Part shown: positions 1-8,240 of the stretch, in pieces | Layout: each line of letters begins with the position of its first letter | Numbering within the stretch: the first letter of the stretch is position 1 | Assembly: GCA_947494715.1 (NCBI GenBank) | Contig: CANLWG010000001.1 | Coordinates: 1,013,380 to 1,077,379, forward strand | Origin: an uncultured Flavobacteriaceae bacterium | GTDB lineage: Bacteria; Bacteroidota; Bacteroidia; Flavobacteriales; Flavobacteriaceae | DNA length: 64,000 nucleotides | Direction of reading: 5' to 3' | Translations under genes and position numbers: made by a program | The notes under the pieces: model-generated | Database searches by the model: none | What the model was told of the DNA's origin: nothing | Seen by the model: the letters and a program-made list of their open reading frames with translations, nothing else

Positions 1-791
1 TAATGGTATTTGGAACCTAAATCTTCTTTGGAAAGCATAGGTCCATAGGACACATCACTCATTTTTAACAAGCCCTTTTTGGCATTGAACTGTACATCGC
101 CCAATAGAAGGTCATATTCCTTTTGGGCAAGGCCAAGCCGTTGGTTTGATAATCGCAAGCTCAAATCATCCGTATTAATACTGAATAGGCCCAGGACATC
201 GGATCGCTTTTGTAAGCGGATACCGTCAATTTCAAATTCCTTCAGCGTGTAGGATGCCAAGGTATCTTGATTGGCCTTGGTCAAAGTGAAGGAGAAATCA
301 TCTACAAAAAATCTACCCAATTTGATTTCCTTTAGTTCATTGAGCAGAATGGTCTTTGGAGTCCTATTTTCAGTTTGTTGGGATGGCTTAGAGCCGGTAC
401 CGGTATTTTTTTGGTACAGCATTTCAATGCCATTAATGGCGATACTTTTTATTATTAAATGTTTACGAACAAGGATGGCAAATACGTCAAGCTCCTCCAT
501 TTGTAAACTTTGAACGGAAACATGGGGATGATCAAATTTATCCAGTGCATCCCCAGCAGTGGACACACTGTCCGGGGTTATGGTCAGGTTTTGAAATTTG
601 GCCGAACTTTTGAATAAGGAGAGCTCAAGATTATCGAATGCAAAGGTATAGGGTTTGGTATCATTGAAATGGACGATTTCTGCCTGTATCAAATTGCGTA
701 TCCGCTTTTTGGCCCATACTACTCCCAGGGCTATGACGATTCCCAAAAGAACGGCCCCTATTACCAATTTTGATGTTTTGCCCAAGGCCAT
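1..791 (-). CDS. AsmA/DUF748-like envelope protein, C-terminal part outside the window
   Basis: An open frame runs from an ATG at 791 off the left edge without a stop (263 complete codons visible). The N-terminus has a single membrane anchor (about residues 8-25, rich in V, I, L and G) followed by KKR, so the rest should be periplasmic. The visible part reads like the start of AsmA/DUF748 family proteins: an anchor, then beta-rich text with recurring 'L-x-L-x' strands and phrases such as LKEIKLGRFFVDD. That family is linked to envelope lipid transport or outer-membrane assembly, but assignment here is by general resemblance only. There is no close upstream partner; the next gene is 258 bp away on the same strand. 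Confidence 0.6.
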   Translation of the reverse strand, partial: MALGKTSKLVIGAVLLGIVIALGVVWAKKRIRNLIQAEIVHFNDTKPYTFAFDNLELSLFKSSAKFQNLTITPDSVSTAGDALDKFDHPHVSVQSLQMEELDVFAILVRKHLIIKSIAINGIEMLYQKNTGTGSKPSQQTENRTPKTILLNELKEIKLGRFFVDDFSFTLTKANQDTLASYTLKEFEIDGIRLQKRSDVLGLFSINTDDLSLRLSNQRLGLAQKEYDLLLGDVQFNAKKGLLKMSDVSYGPMLSKEDLGSKYH

Positions 792-856
792 TTAACGAAA
801 ACTGTGGATTTAGCTTTAAGATACTCATTAATAGTAAACCAAATGAAAAAGTCCCA

Positions 857-890
857 CCTCAATGGATTAGACATTTAATTTTCATTGAGG
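857..890 (-). terminator. Hairpin downstream of the LytTR gene, possible terminator
   Basis: A perfect 8-bp inverted repeat, CCTCAATG (857-864) and CATTGAGG (883-890), lies downstream of the minus-strand LytTR gene. Read on the minus strand it is followed after a few bases by a short T run, so it may end that transcript. The rest of 792-1049 holds no clear gene. A 33-codon open stretch on the minus strand (999-898) has gene-like composition but no start codon and may be a gene remnant. Confidence 0.3.
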
Positions 891-1049
891 TAACATATTA
901 GTTGGTATCGATACTTTGCGCTAACAAAGCCCCGACAAGCTCTTTGGCGTAATTTGCGGAGGTCCTTTCCAGGCAAGTCGGATCTTCCAACGTAGTTTCC
1001 TAAAACAAAAGATAAGAATAATAGACGATGAAAAACAACAGGGGCATGC

Positions 1050-2174
1050 TTACAAATTAAGCCATTGCTTAAACTCGGCAGCCCTATTTTTACTGATGAT
1101 GATATCCACCTCAGAGTTTGGATTTACCAATATCTTTAGCTGGTTATTGCCATATTTTACAATTTTATTTATAGCCGATATCGCAATGATGAATTGCCGA
1201 TTGGCCCTAAAAAAGTAGCTGTTGTCAAGGTTGGAGAAAAGTTCATCAAGACTCAGATTAGAGGTGGAACGCTTACCATTGAAACAGACCACATAGGTTA
1301 TTGTATTTTCCGTATAAATATGGGCAATCTCCCCAATAGGAATAGGCAATAGCTCATTGCGGATATAGGTAAGTATTCTTTTCTTGGTATTGCTATCATT
1401 GGTTCGGGTCTGTGGTCTTTTCTCGCTTACCTTTTGTTGATAGTCCCCAACGGCCCTGTTCAATTTTGAAAGATTAATTACTTCGTCTTCCAATTTTTGG
1501 TTTTTAAGCTCTAATCTTTTTTCATAAGCGCTCCCTATTAATCGTACTGTGATTACATAGGAAAGTATTACGATAAGGCCCATTACCAAAAAGATAAGAT
1601 AGAACCTTCTTTTTATTTCTTCCAACTGCGATGAGATATTGGTGACGTTGACATGTGCCGCTACGATCCAATCCGAATTTTGAACAGGAAATAGATGTAT
1701 CACCTCGGATTCCTGCCCATTATTTTCTGAAGTATTCTTTACCAGTTCTTCTTGACTTGCCATCAATAGGTCATAAAAATTTTCAGGGCTCAAATCATCG
1801 GTTACCGACGATACAAATGATTTATTGGCACTTGCCGGTTGTCCAACGTTTTTGATATCGGGATGGCATATCACCCTTCCGGACCAATCATACACGCTTA
1901 AAAAACCCCTTTCAAAATCGGTGCCTTTTAGACTAGTTTGTGTATAGCTAATAGTAGAGTCTTTCGTAATACCGTTTGCCAATTGATGGCTTAGAAGTGT
2001 GGCAAAGGTTTTGGCTTCTTTCTTGCTAAATTCCAAATGCGCTTCAAGCAATTCATAGGTGCTAGCCTTAATCAAATAATGCAGCGCAACACCGGCAATC
2101 GCAGTATAAATAACCGAAATCGATAAAAAGGTGAGGAAGTAGAGTTTGTCTTTTCGCATTACGTTTAGGGGCAA
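1050..2174 (-). CDS. Membrane-anchored LytTR-family transcriptional regulator with extracytoplasmic sensor
   Basis: Order of parts: a membrane segment at about residues 11-35; an extracytoplasmic region of about 150 residues that looks like a Cache/PAS-type sensor (contains VYDWSGRVICHPD); a second membrane segment at about 190-212; a charged coiled coil at about 218-250; and a C-terminal LytTR DNA-binding domain (about 270-374, with 'GEIAHIYTENTITYVVCFNG' and 'FFRANRQFIIAISAI'). This is a one-component design in which the sensor and DNA-binding domain are on one chain, as in many Bacteroidota LytTR proteins. It is transcribed divergently from the cytochrome/YceI operon at 2446, 271 bp away, so that operon is the obvious candidate target, but this is inference. 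Translation could also begin at Met6. Confidence 0.8.
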   Translation of the reverse strand: MPLNVMRKDKLYFLTFLSISVIYTAIAGVALHYLIKASTYELLEAHLEFSKKEAKTFATLLSHQLANGITKDSTISYTQTSLKGTDFERGFLSVYDWSGRVICHPDIKNVGQPASANKSFVSSVTDDLSPENFYDLLMASQEELVKNTSENNGQESEVIHLFPVQNSDWIVAAHVNVTNISSQLEEIKRRFYLIFLVMGLIVILSYVITVRLIGSAYEKRLELKNQKLEDEVINLSKLNRAVGDYQQKVSEKRPQTRTNDSNTKKRILTYIRNELLPIPIGEIAHIYTENTITYVVCFNGKRSTSNLSLDELFSNLDNSYFFRANRQFIIAISAINKIVKYGNNQLKILVNPNSEVDIIISKNRAAEFKQWLNL

Positions 2175-2344
2175 TTTTTTCTCGAATATAACAATTTGAT
2201 TTTCACCAAAACGGTTTGAACGTTATTCTTTAGGACCAATTTTACTTCTTCCATTTTAGCCAATTCCTTTTAAGGCCCATATTTCCCTATTAAACCCTGT
2301 TCTTCCCTTTCATAAAGGTTTTGTCTTCAAAAATCGGTAGCAAG

Positions 2345-2356
2345 TAGTTGCTTTGA
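2345..2356 (+). promoter_or_regulatory. 12-bp motif TAGTTGCTTTGA shared with 5149-5160
   Basis: The same 12 bases occur upstream of the cytochrome/YceI operon (2345-2356) and upstream of the COG4315 lipoprotein gene (5149-5160). The motif ends in the TTTG typical of the Bacteroidota -7 box, so it may be the -7 part of two similar promoters or a shared regulator site. The rest of 2175-2445 has no gene that I can support. Confidence 0.3.
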
Positions 2357-2445
2357 ATAAAGTTTAGGAAATCAAAACCGGTAAAGCCGGTGGTGTGAGT
2401 CCATAAACTTTAGGTCAAACTATTATAAATCTAAAATTAAGCACT

Positions 2446-2820
2446 ATGAAAAGGAATGTAAAATTTTTGCTACCCCTATTAGCTCTTACACTTATTGCCT
2501 GTACAAGTGATGGTGAAAGTGATTTGGAAGAAATGGAAGAAATGGAAGAACCCAATGGCCCCGTGACCTACAACGCGAACATCAGGGCCATTATTAACAG
2601 CAACTGTTTGAACTGCCATTCCGATCCCACAAGAAATGGTGCGCCCTTTTCCTTAACGGATTTTCAACAAGTAAGTGTCCGTGCGGATAATGGCTCCCTG
2701 TCCAGGGCCATTAACAAACAGACCGGAGATGCAGGTGCTATGCCGCCCAGTGGTAGGTTGCCCCAAACAACTATTGATTTGATAGACCAGTGGATAGATG
2801 AAGGTTTTTTGGAACAATAG
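2446..2820 (+). CDS. Lipoprotein with single c-type heme motif
   Basis: This is a 124-residue secreted protein. The signal sequence ends in a lipobox (TLIAC, lipid-modified Cys19) followed by an acidic linker, then a small cytochrome-c-like domain. The heme motif CLNCH lies at about residues 55-59 and a distal AMPPSG segment at about 98-103 could supply the axial methionine. The pattern 'INSNCLNCH...MPPSGRLPQTTIDLIDQWIDEG' is common in flavobacterial lipoprotein cytochromes. It should sit on the periplasmic side of a membrane and carry electrons. It is the first gene of a run that continues with YceI, OB-fold, DUF5777 and HMA proteins with short gaps or overlaps. Confidence 0.8.
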   Translation: MKRNVKFLLPLLALTLIACTSDGESDLEEMEEMEEPNGPVTYNANIRAIINSNCLNCHSDPTRNGAPFSLTDFQQVSVRADNGSLSRAINKQTGDAGAMPPSGRLPQTTIDLIDQWIDEGFLEQ

Positions 2821-2842
2821 GGAACGGCAAAGGGACAATACT

Positions 2843-3409
2843 ATGAAAAATGTAAACATTAGATTATCGTTACTGATTCTTGTTCTTATAAATGGAGCAA
2901 TAGCTTCACTGCGGGCACAGGAAAAGTACATAGATAAAAACGGGATCGTAATTTTCGAGGCCTCCGAACAGCTTTTTGAAGAGGTGAAAGCAGCTAACGA
3001 ATCGGTGACCGCCATTTTAAGTACGGAAACAAACCAGATTGCTTCTCTGGCCCTTATAAAGGGCTTCCATTTTAAAAATTCGTTGATGGAAGAGCACTTT
3101 AATGAAAATTACATTGAATCCGAGACCTATCCGAAAGCTAAATTCAAAGGCAATTTAATTGATTTTAATGTTGCGGAACTAGATGAAAATATAACGGAGG
3201 TATCCGTAGAAGGCACCCTTGAAGTACATGGAAGGCAGAAAGGGGTACATGCCAAACTGAAAACACAGAAAATTAGGGATATCATTTCTATGACCGGAGA
3301 GTTTAAAGTTACTCCGGGTGATTTTGATATTGAAATACCCAAAATAGTACGGAATAAAATTGCTAAGGAAGTTCTTGTGAAACTGGATTTTAAGTTGGCG
3401 AAAAAATGA
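2843..3409 (+). CDS. YceI-like secreted lipocalin-fold protein
   Basis: The ATG at 2843 is chosen because it opens a normal signal peptide (MKNVNIRLSLLILVLINGAI, cleavage near LRAQ); an upstream in-frame ATG at 2798 overlaps the cytochrome gene and adds no sensible sequence. The mature protein of about 165 residues shows YceI features: 'FEASEQLFEEVKA', 'MEEHFNENYIESETYPKAKF' and a final beta-rich half. YceI proteins are periplasmic lipocalin-like barrels that bind isoprenoid lipids; their role here is unknown. The stop overlaps the next start (ATGA), a sign of translational coupling. A diverged paralogue lies at 7695-8240. Confidence 0.85.
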   Translation: MKNVNIRLSLLILVLINGAIASLRAQEKYIDKNGIVIFEASEQLFEEVKAANESVTAILSTETNQIASLALIKGFHFKNSLMEEHFNENYIESETYPKAKFKGNLIDFNVAELDENITEVSVEGTLEVHGRQKGVHAKLKTQKIRDIISMTGEFKVTPGDFDIEIPKIVRNKIAKEVLVKLDFKLAKK

Positions 3410-3801
3410 GGGGCAAAAAGTTGTATGCCGTATTGGCCGTCGTGTTAGTGTTGCTAATTCTGGCAATCTCTATGTATAACTATATCTATAAAGGTCATAG
3501 GGATATTTCTACGGAGCAGGTTGCTTTTACCGTATCTGCCACAAAGATTCATATGGATCTGAGTAAGGAGGATAAAGTAGCAAAGTATGTGGATCAGGTA
3601 GTACAAATAGAGGGAAAAATAACGGCCATTGAGCAGAATGCCGTAGTCATAGATGATAAAGTGCAGATCAATTTTAGCAAAGAGGTTTCAAACGATTTAA
3701 CCATAGCCCGTCCAATAACCATAAAGGGAAGATGTGTAGGTTATGACGACCTTCTGGAGCTCGTTAAAATTGACCAGGCCACTGTGGTCCATAATAACTA
3801 A
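3406..3801 (+). CDS. Membrane-anchored OB-fold (tRNA_anti-like) protein
   Basis: This is a 131-residue protein with one N-terminal membrane segment (about residues 5-26) and a soluble domain outside the cytoplasm. The segment 'VVQIEGKITAIEQNAVVID' followed by 'PITIKGRCVGYDDLLELVKI' is the five-strand pattern of the tRNA_anti-like OB fold found in many Bacteroidota. Its ligand is unknown. It overlaps the YceI gene by 4 bp and is followed 24 bp later by the DUF5777 gene. The paralogue at 7268-7702 sits in the second cassette, where gene order is OB-YceI instead of YceI-OB. Confidence 0.7.
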   Translation: MRGKKLYAVLAVVLVLLILAISMYNYIYKGHRDISTEQVAFTVSATKIHMDLSKEDKVAKYVDQVVQIEGKITAIEQNAVVIDDKVQINFSKEVSNDLTIARPITIKGRCVGYDDLLELVKIDQATVVHNN

Positions 3802-3825
3802 CATTCACAATAAACCATTTTGAAA

Positions 3826-4677
3826 ATGAGAAAATTAAGTATTCTAATCGTATTGATACCATTTTTTGTCCTATCACAGGAAGATGATTTATTAGGCGAA
3901 ATAGACAATATCCCAACTGAGGATGAATACGAAATAGCCGCTTTTAAGGGCTTGAAAATTGTAAATTTTGAATCCACAAAAATGGTCTCCAAAAAGCAAT
4001 TGTTTTTTGTGGTATCCCACAGATTTGGATCCATAAAAACGGGGATAGAGGATTTCTTTGGATTAGATCAGGCCGTTACCCGACTTAATTTCATCTATGG
4101 AATCTCGGATGGTATTAACATCGGTATTTCGCGCAGCTCTTTCCAAAAGACTTATGAAGGCTCATTGAAGTTAAGATTGTTGAGACAACGGGCGGGTGGT
4201 TCTCCCTTTACGATAGTAGTGTTCAGCAACATATTGATGAACACTTCTTTGGAAGAGGAAATTTTACCTGGCTTAAAGTTCGAGAATAGGTTGGGTTATT
4301 CCACACAGGCCCTTATCTCCAAAAAACTGAACAAGAATCTCTCCTTGCAATTGGCCCCCGCTTTTTTTCATGACAACCTTGTGGCCTTTGATGGGCAGGA
4401 AAACTCACAATATGCCATTGGTATTGGCGGAAGGCATAAGTTGACAAAAAGATGGTCCATCAATATTGATTATGGTTTACACCTAAACAGGGCGGGCGGT
4501 TCGCCTTTTAAAAACCCACTTTCCATTGGCTTTGATCTGGAAACAGGAGGCCATGTATTTCAACTGCACTTTACCAATGCCCAACCCATGAATACAAATA
4601 CATTTTTAGGTCAGGCCACCGGGGATTGGGGCACTGGGGATATTTTCTTTGGATTTAACCTTTCAAGAGTTTTTTAA
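3826..4677 (+). CDS. DUF5777 family outer-membrane beta-barrel-like protein
   Basis: The ATG at 3826 gives a clean signal peptide (MRKLSILIVLIPFFVLSQ). The 265-residue mature part has alternating hydrophobic strands and ends in 'GFNLSRVF' (terminal Phe), as outer-membrane barrels do. Phrases such as 'VSHRFGSIKTGIEDFFGLDQ', 'RLNFIYGISDGINIGIS' and 'GIGGRHKLTKRWSINIDY' match the DUF5777 barrel family of Bacteroidota, which is uncharacterised but often lies beside YceI and cytochrome genes. It is close to the paralogue at 8230-9129. Export of substrate or anchoring of the redox proteins are both possible; neither is shown. Confidence 0.75.
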   Translation: MRKLSILIVLIPFFVLSQEDDLLGEIDNIPTEDEYEIAAFKGLKIVNFESTKMVSKKQLFFVVSHRFGSIKTGIEDFFGLDQAVTRLNFIYGISDGINIGISRSSFQKTYEGSLKLRLLRQRAGGSPFTIVVFSNILMNTSLEEEILPGLKFENRLGYSTQALISKKLNKNLSLQLAPAFFHDNLVAFDGQENSQYAIGIGGRHKLTKRWSINIDYGLHLNRAGGSPFKNPLSIGFDLETGGHVFQLHFTNAQPMNTNTFLGQATGDWGTGDIFFGFNLSRVF

Positions 4678-4680
4678 CCA

Positions 4681-5016
4681 ATGCGAACAGATATGAAATC
4701 AGGTATGGCAAAAATTGTAGTACAAAATTCATTTTGTGCAAAGTGTTCGGGAAAGATAAAAATCGAACTACTTAAAATTGAGAATATCACCAACGTCTAT
4801 CTCTATCCTTTTGATTCTTTGGTAGTGTTCAATTTCGTAAAGGCTAATGAACTTTCCACCGCTCTGAACACTTTAACGGCATTGGGTTATCCTCCAAAAG
4901 GGGATAGAATTGACATGAAAAACTATGTGCATCCATGGTGTATATGTTCAGCAAATAGAAGGGAAGCCCTCTTTTATGATACCCAGGTCAACGTTGTAAT
5001 GACCAAAGCAGGATAA
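4681..5016 (+). CDS. Heavy-metal-associated (HMA) domain protein
   Basis: This is a 111-residue protein starting 3 bp after the DUF5777 stop. It has a ferredoxin-like HMA pattern: metal motif FCAKCSGKIK near residues 18-27, then a beta strand 'ITNVYLYPFDSLVVFNF' and 'ALNTLTALGYPP'. A C-terminal tail has an extra Cys pair (WCICS). HMA domains carry Cu(I) or similar soft metals, so this cytoplasmic protein may serve copper delivery or sensing for the cupredoxin-containing gene downstream (inference). Starts at codon 5 or 9 are also possible. Confidence 0.65.
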   Translation: MRTDMKSGMAKIVVQNSFCAKCSGKIKIELLKIENITNVYLYPFDSLVVFNFVKANELSTALNTLTALGYPPKGDRIDMKNYVHPWCICSANRREALFYDTQVNVVMTKAG

Positions 5017-5040
5017 GGACAACATTTGGATATAACCTAT

Positions 5041-5136
5041 ATGAGTACAACAAAAAAGTATATATGGTTTCTTTTTATGACGGTTTATTCCCTTTTACCA
5101 TCCATTATTCCCTTTGACCAATGTTTTGTGGTATAA
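5041..5136 (+). CDS. Possible 31-residue membrane peptide
   Basis: A short open frame starts with an ATG at 5041 and has a basic N-terminus (STTKKY) followed by one hydrophobic stretch (WFLFMTVYSLLPSIIPF). It lies between the HMA and COG4315 genes on the same strand. I see no convincing ribosome site and no family, so it may be chance. Confidence 0.2.
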   Translation: MSTTKKYIWFLFMTVYSLLPSIIPFDQCFVV

Positions 5137-5187
5137 GAGATTGATAAATAGTTGCTTTGATATGACATTAATTTTAAAATGATTGAA

Positions 5188-7140
5188 ATGAAAAAGTTTT
5201 TTTTAGTATCCATGACATTTTTGGCGTTGCTAGGTTGTAGCAGCGATGATAACGATCCCACAGATGACGACCCGGGTGATGATGGTCCACCACCCGCGGA
5301 AGTTATCTCGGTACAATTAAGGGATGATGCAACTTTTGGTAGTATCCTGACCAACGAAGATGGCTTTTCGCTCTATTTCTTTTCGTTGGATAGCAAGGGT
5401 GATTCCAATTGCGTAGATGGTTGTGTGGGTTCTTGGCCCATATTTTATGAAGCGGACCTTACCTTGGATAGTGGGCTTGATGCTGCCGATTTTGGTACCA
5501 TAACCCGAAGCGATGGCGAAATGCAGACCACTTATAAGGGCTGGCCCCTATATTTGTTTGCAAATGATGCCTCTACGAGTGATGTAAACGGCGATGGTGT
5601 TAATGATGTTTGGTACGTGGCCAAACCCGATTACTCGATTATGATGACCCAGGCACAATTGGTGGGCAGGGATTCCGGTGGAATCGAGACCAACCTAACG
5701 GATACCTATGAACCAGGAGATGCACAGACGTTCTACATGACCGATGCGGAGGGTAACACTTTGTACCGGTTTGTAAATGACACCAATGGGGTGAACAATT
5801 TTACAAATGATGACTTCTCCAACGATGCGGTATGGCCCATATTTGAGGAAACTTTACAGAATATTCCTAGTATTTTGGATGAATCGGATTTTGGTTCCAT
5901 CGATGTCTTTGGCAGGCAACAGCTCACCTATAAGGGATGGCCGCTCTACTATTTCGGGCAGGATGCACAGCGGGGCGATAACTTTGGTGTAGGTTTCCCG
6001 GTAGCGGGTGTTTGGCCCATACTTAATCCGGATACCGAGACCGCGCCAGAAGCCGAACCTAATGCGGTAAGATTGCAGAATGATGCTACTTTCGGCAATA
6101 TCTTGACTAATTCCGAAGGCTTTTCACTTTACTTCTTTTCGCTTGATAGTACAGGTGATTCTAATTGTATTGATGGGTGTGTTGATGCTTGGCCCATATT
6201 TTATGAAGCGGATCTTACCCTTGATAACGGGCTTGATGAGGACGATTTTAATACCATAACCAGAAGTGATGGGGAAATGCAGACTACGTACAAGGGTTGG
6301 CCACTTTATCTTTTCGCAAATGATGGTGCTGCCGGTGACGTAAATGGTGATGGCGTGGGCGATGTTTGGTACGTGGCCAAACCCGATTATTCGGTCATGA
6401 TGACCCAGGCCCAATTGGTAGGTAGGGATTCCGGTGGAATCGAGACCAATCTCACCGATACCTATGAACCAGGCGATGCACAGACGTCCTACATGACCGA
6501 TGCGGATGGAAACACCTTGTACCGATTTGTCAATGATACCAATGGGGTGAACAATTTCACGGCAGATGACTTCTCGAACGACGGGGTATGGCCCATATTT
6601 GAGGAGGACCTACAGAATGTCCCCAGTATTTTGGATACCTCGGATTTTGGTTCCATCGATGTTTTTGGCAGGCAACAGCTCACGTATAAGGGATGGCCGC
6701 TCTACTATTTCGGGCAGGATGCCCAACGGGGTGATAACTTTGGCGTAGGCTTCCCAGTGGTGGGTGTCTGGCCTATACTTAACCCAGATACGGAAGTCGC
6801 ACCGGATGCAGGAGGGGGCAGCAAAGTATATGATGTTACCAATCAAGCCGCGTCTGCTTATATCCTTTCCGGTGAAGGTTTGAATAATGCCGTAAACCCC
6901 GATTTGACCTTGAAAAGAGGGGAAACCTACGAATTCAATGTTGACGCTCCCGGCCACCCATTTATCATCAAAACCATTCAAAGTACTGGTACGGGAAATG
7001 CGTACAATGATGGGGTGACCAACAACGGCGAGGCATCAGGAACCGTAACATTTACCGTTCCAAACGATGCGCCGGACACTTTGTTTTACAACTGCGAGTT
7101 CCACAGTCCTATGACAGGAACCCTAACGATAATAGATTGA
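5188..7140 (+). CDS. Large lipoprotein: duplicated COG4315 repeats plus C-terminal cupredoxin
   Basis: The ATG at 5188 gives a lipoprotein signal (MKKFFLVSMTFLALLGCSSD; lipid Cys about 17). After an acidic linker come two near-identical blocks of about 250 residues (about 47-285 and 298-540). Each holds two COG4315-type units with 'GFSLYFFSLD' / 'YKGWPLYLFANDA' and 'TLYRFVND' / 'YKGWPLYYFGQD' motifs. COG4315 is the 'secreted repeat of unknown function' family. The C-terminal 100 residues form a type-1 copper (plastocyanin-like) domain with ligands in GHPF and in NCEFHSPM (Cys, His, Met). It is probably a surface or periplasmic electron-transfer protein linked to the cytochrome and HMA genes upstream. 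The two blocks are also very similar as DNA, indicating recent duplication or gene conversion. Confidence 0.85.
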   Translation: MKKFFLVSMTFLALLGCSSDDNDPTDDDPGDDGPPPAEVISVQLRDDATFGSILTNEDGFSLYFFSLDSKGDSNCVDGCVGSWPIFYEADLTLDSGLDAADFGTITRSDGEMQTTYKGWPLYLFANDASTSDVNGDGVNDVWYVAKPDYSIMMTQAQLVGRDSGGIETNLTDTYEPGDAQTFYMTDAEGNTLYRFVNDTNGVNNFTNDDFSNDAVWPIFEETLQNIPSILDESDFGSIDVFGRQQLTYKGWPLYYFGQDAQRGDNFGVGFPVAGVWPILNPDTETAPEAEPNAVRLQNDATFGNILTNSEGFSLYFFSLDSTGDSNCIDGCVDAWPIFYEADLTLDNGLDEDDFNTITRSDGEMQTTYKGWPLYLFANDGAAGDVNGDGVGDVWYVAKPDYSVMMTQAQLVGRDSGGIETNLTDTYEPGDAQTSYMTDADGNTLYRFVNDTNGVNNFTADDFSNDGVWPIFEEDLQNVPSILDTSDFGSIDVFGRQQLTYKGWPLYYFGQDAQRGDNFGVGFPVVGVWPILNPDTEVAPDAGGGSKVYDVTNQAASAYILSGEGLNNAVNPDLTLKRGETYEFNVDAPGHPFIIKTIQSTGTGNAYNDGVTNNGEASGTVTFTVPNDAPDTLFYNCEFHSPMTGTLTIID

Positions 7141-7171
7141 AAAAGGAGATTATGTTTTTTTGTTAGTTTTG

Positions 7172-7210
7172 AACCTAGGGTTTCCAAACGAAACCCTAGG
7201 TTTTTCTTTT
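7172..7210 (+). terminator. Strong rho-independent terminator
   Basis: A perfect 12-bp stem, AACCTAGGGTTT (7172-7183) with AAACCCTAGGTT (7191-7202), has a 7-base loop and a T-rich tail, right after the COG4315 lipoprotein gene. It separates that transcript from the second OB/YceI/DUF5777 cassette. Confidence 0.9.
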
Positions 7211-7267
7211 AAATTGTTATCGGGAATAGAAGTATTTGTAATTGCATGATAATCTATAGCATTCATA

Positions 7268-7702
7268 TTGAAAAGATTGGGTAAATTTATTGGACTATTG
7301 ATGCTCATAGCTTTGATAGGAAGCTTCTTTTTACTATGGGGCATATACGATTCAGAAGATATGAACATTTTGGAGGCCAAACCAGAGCTCCATTTAAATG
7401 CGGAAACGCTTATTTCGCACTTTAAAAAAGAGAACGATTATTATCTTGAGCCCGAAAAAATAGTTGAAATAGAAGGCACCATAAAAGAAATCAATAGAAT
7501 AAATAACCGAATTACCATATTACTGGAAGGTGGTGCCAATGAATCCGCTTGTGTAATATGTGATATGCAGACCGACCAGACCATAGGGATTGAAAATTTA
7601 AGGCCAAAGGATACCATACGGTTAAAAGGAGTTTTTAAGGGGTTTTTAAAAGATGCCATTTTTCTAAACTGTATTATTTCCCAAAGAAAAACCAATGAGT
7701 AA
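7268..7702 (+). CDS. Membrane-anchored OB-fold (tRNA_anti-like) protein, paralogue of 3406-3801
   Basis: This 144-residue protein appears to start at TTG 7268: an in-frame stop lies 16 bp upstream, and the first ATG would cut into the membrane segment (about residues 6-25). The soluble part has the same pattern as the first-cassette paralogue, 'LISHFKKENDYYLEPEKIVEIEG' (in pieces) and 'DTIRLKGVFKGFLKDAIFLNC'. Unlike the paralogue it has 'SACVICDM' in the middle, a Cys pair that could be redox active. It overlaps the next gene by 8 bp. Confidence 0.7.
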   Translation: MKRLGKFIGLLMLIALIGSFFLLWGIYDSEDMNILEAKPELHLNAETLISHFKKENDYYLEPEKIVEIEGTIKEINRINNRITILLEGGANESACVICDMQTDQTIGIENLRPKDTIRLKGVFKGFLKDAIFLNCIISQRKTNE

Positions 7703-8240
7703 AGTGATTCCACTTTTTTTCCTGTTCATGTTTTATGGACAGCAACCTACCGAAGAAAAAATTATAGCCCGGCAGGGGAGGGTGTCATTTTTTTCATATA
7801 CTTCCGTAGAAAATATCAAGGCCGAGAACAATCAAGTATTGAGTATTATTGATTTATCTACCCATGATATTGCCGTTAGCATGCTTATGAACGCTTTTAT
7901 ATTTGAAAAAGCTCTTATGCGTGAACACTTCAATGAAAGCTATATTGAATCGGATATTTATCCAAAAGCTACTTTTGAGGGTAAGATCTTGGATTTTGAC
8001 CCTTCACAGGAGGGTGAACAGACTAGGATGGTAAAGGGTACATTTTCCATGCACGGGGTGTCAAAGGAATTGGAAATAAAAATCAAAATAGAGAATATTC
8101 AAGGTACATATATAGTATCAGGTACTTTTGAGGCCTATGTTAAGGATTATAGTATTAAAATACCACCGCTTCTGGCGGGGAATATCGCAAAAACAATTTC
8201 GGTGGATTTTAGATTTGAATATCAGCCTTATGAAAGCTAA
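7695..8240 (+). CDS. YceI-like secreted protein, paralogue of 2843-3409
   Basis: This is a 181-residue protein with a short signal sequence (MSKVIPLFFLFMFYGQQ). Conserved YceI text includes 'ALMREHFNESYIESDIYPKA' and 'TFSMHGVSKELEIKIKIENI', closely matching the first-cassette protein. The start overlaps the OB-fold gene and the stop overlaps the DUF5777 start, so the three are probably translated together. The ligand is unknown. Confidence 0.85.
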   Translation: MSKVIPLFFLFMFYGQQPTEEKIIARQGRVSFFSYTSVENIKAENNQVLSIIDLSTHDIAVSMLMNAFIFEKALMREHFNESYIESDIYPKATFEGKILDFDPSQEGEQTRMVKGTFSMHGVSKELEIKIKIENIQGTYIVSGTFEAYVKDYSIKIPPLLAGNIAKTISVDFRFEYQPYES

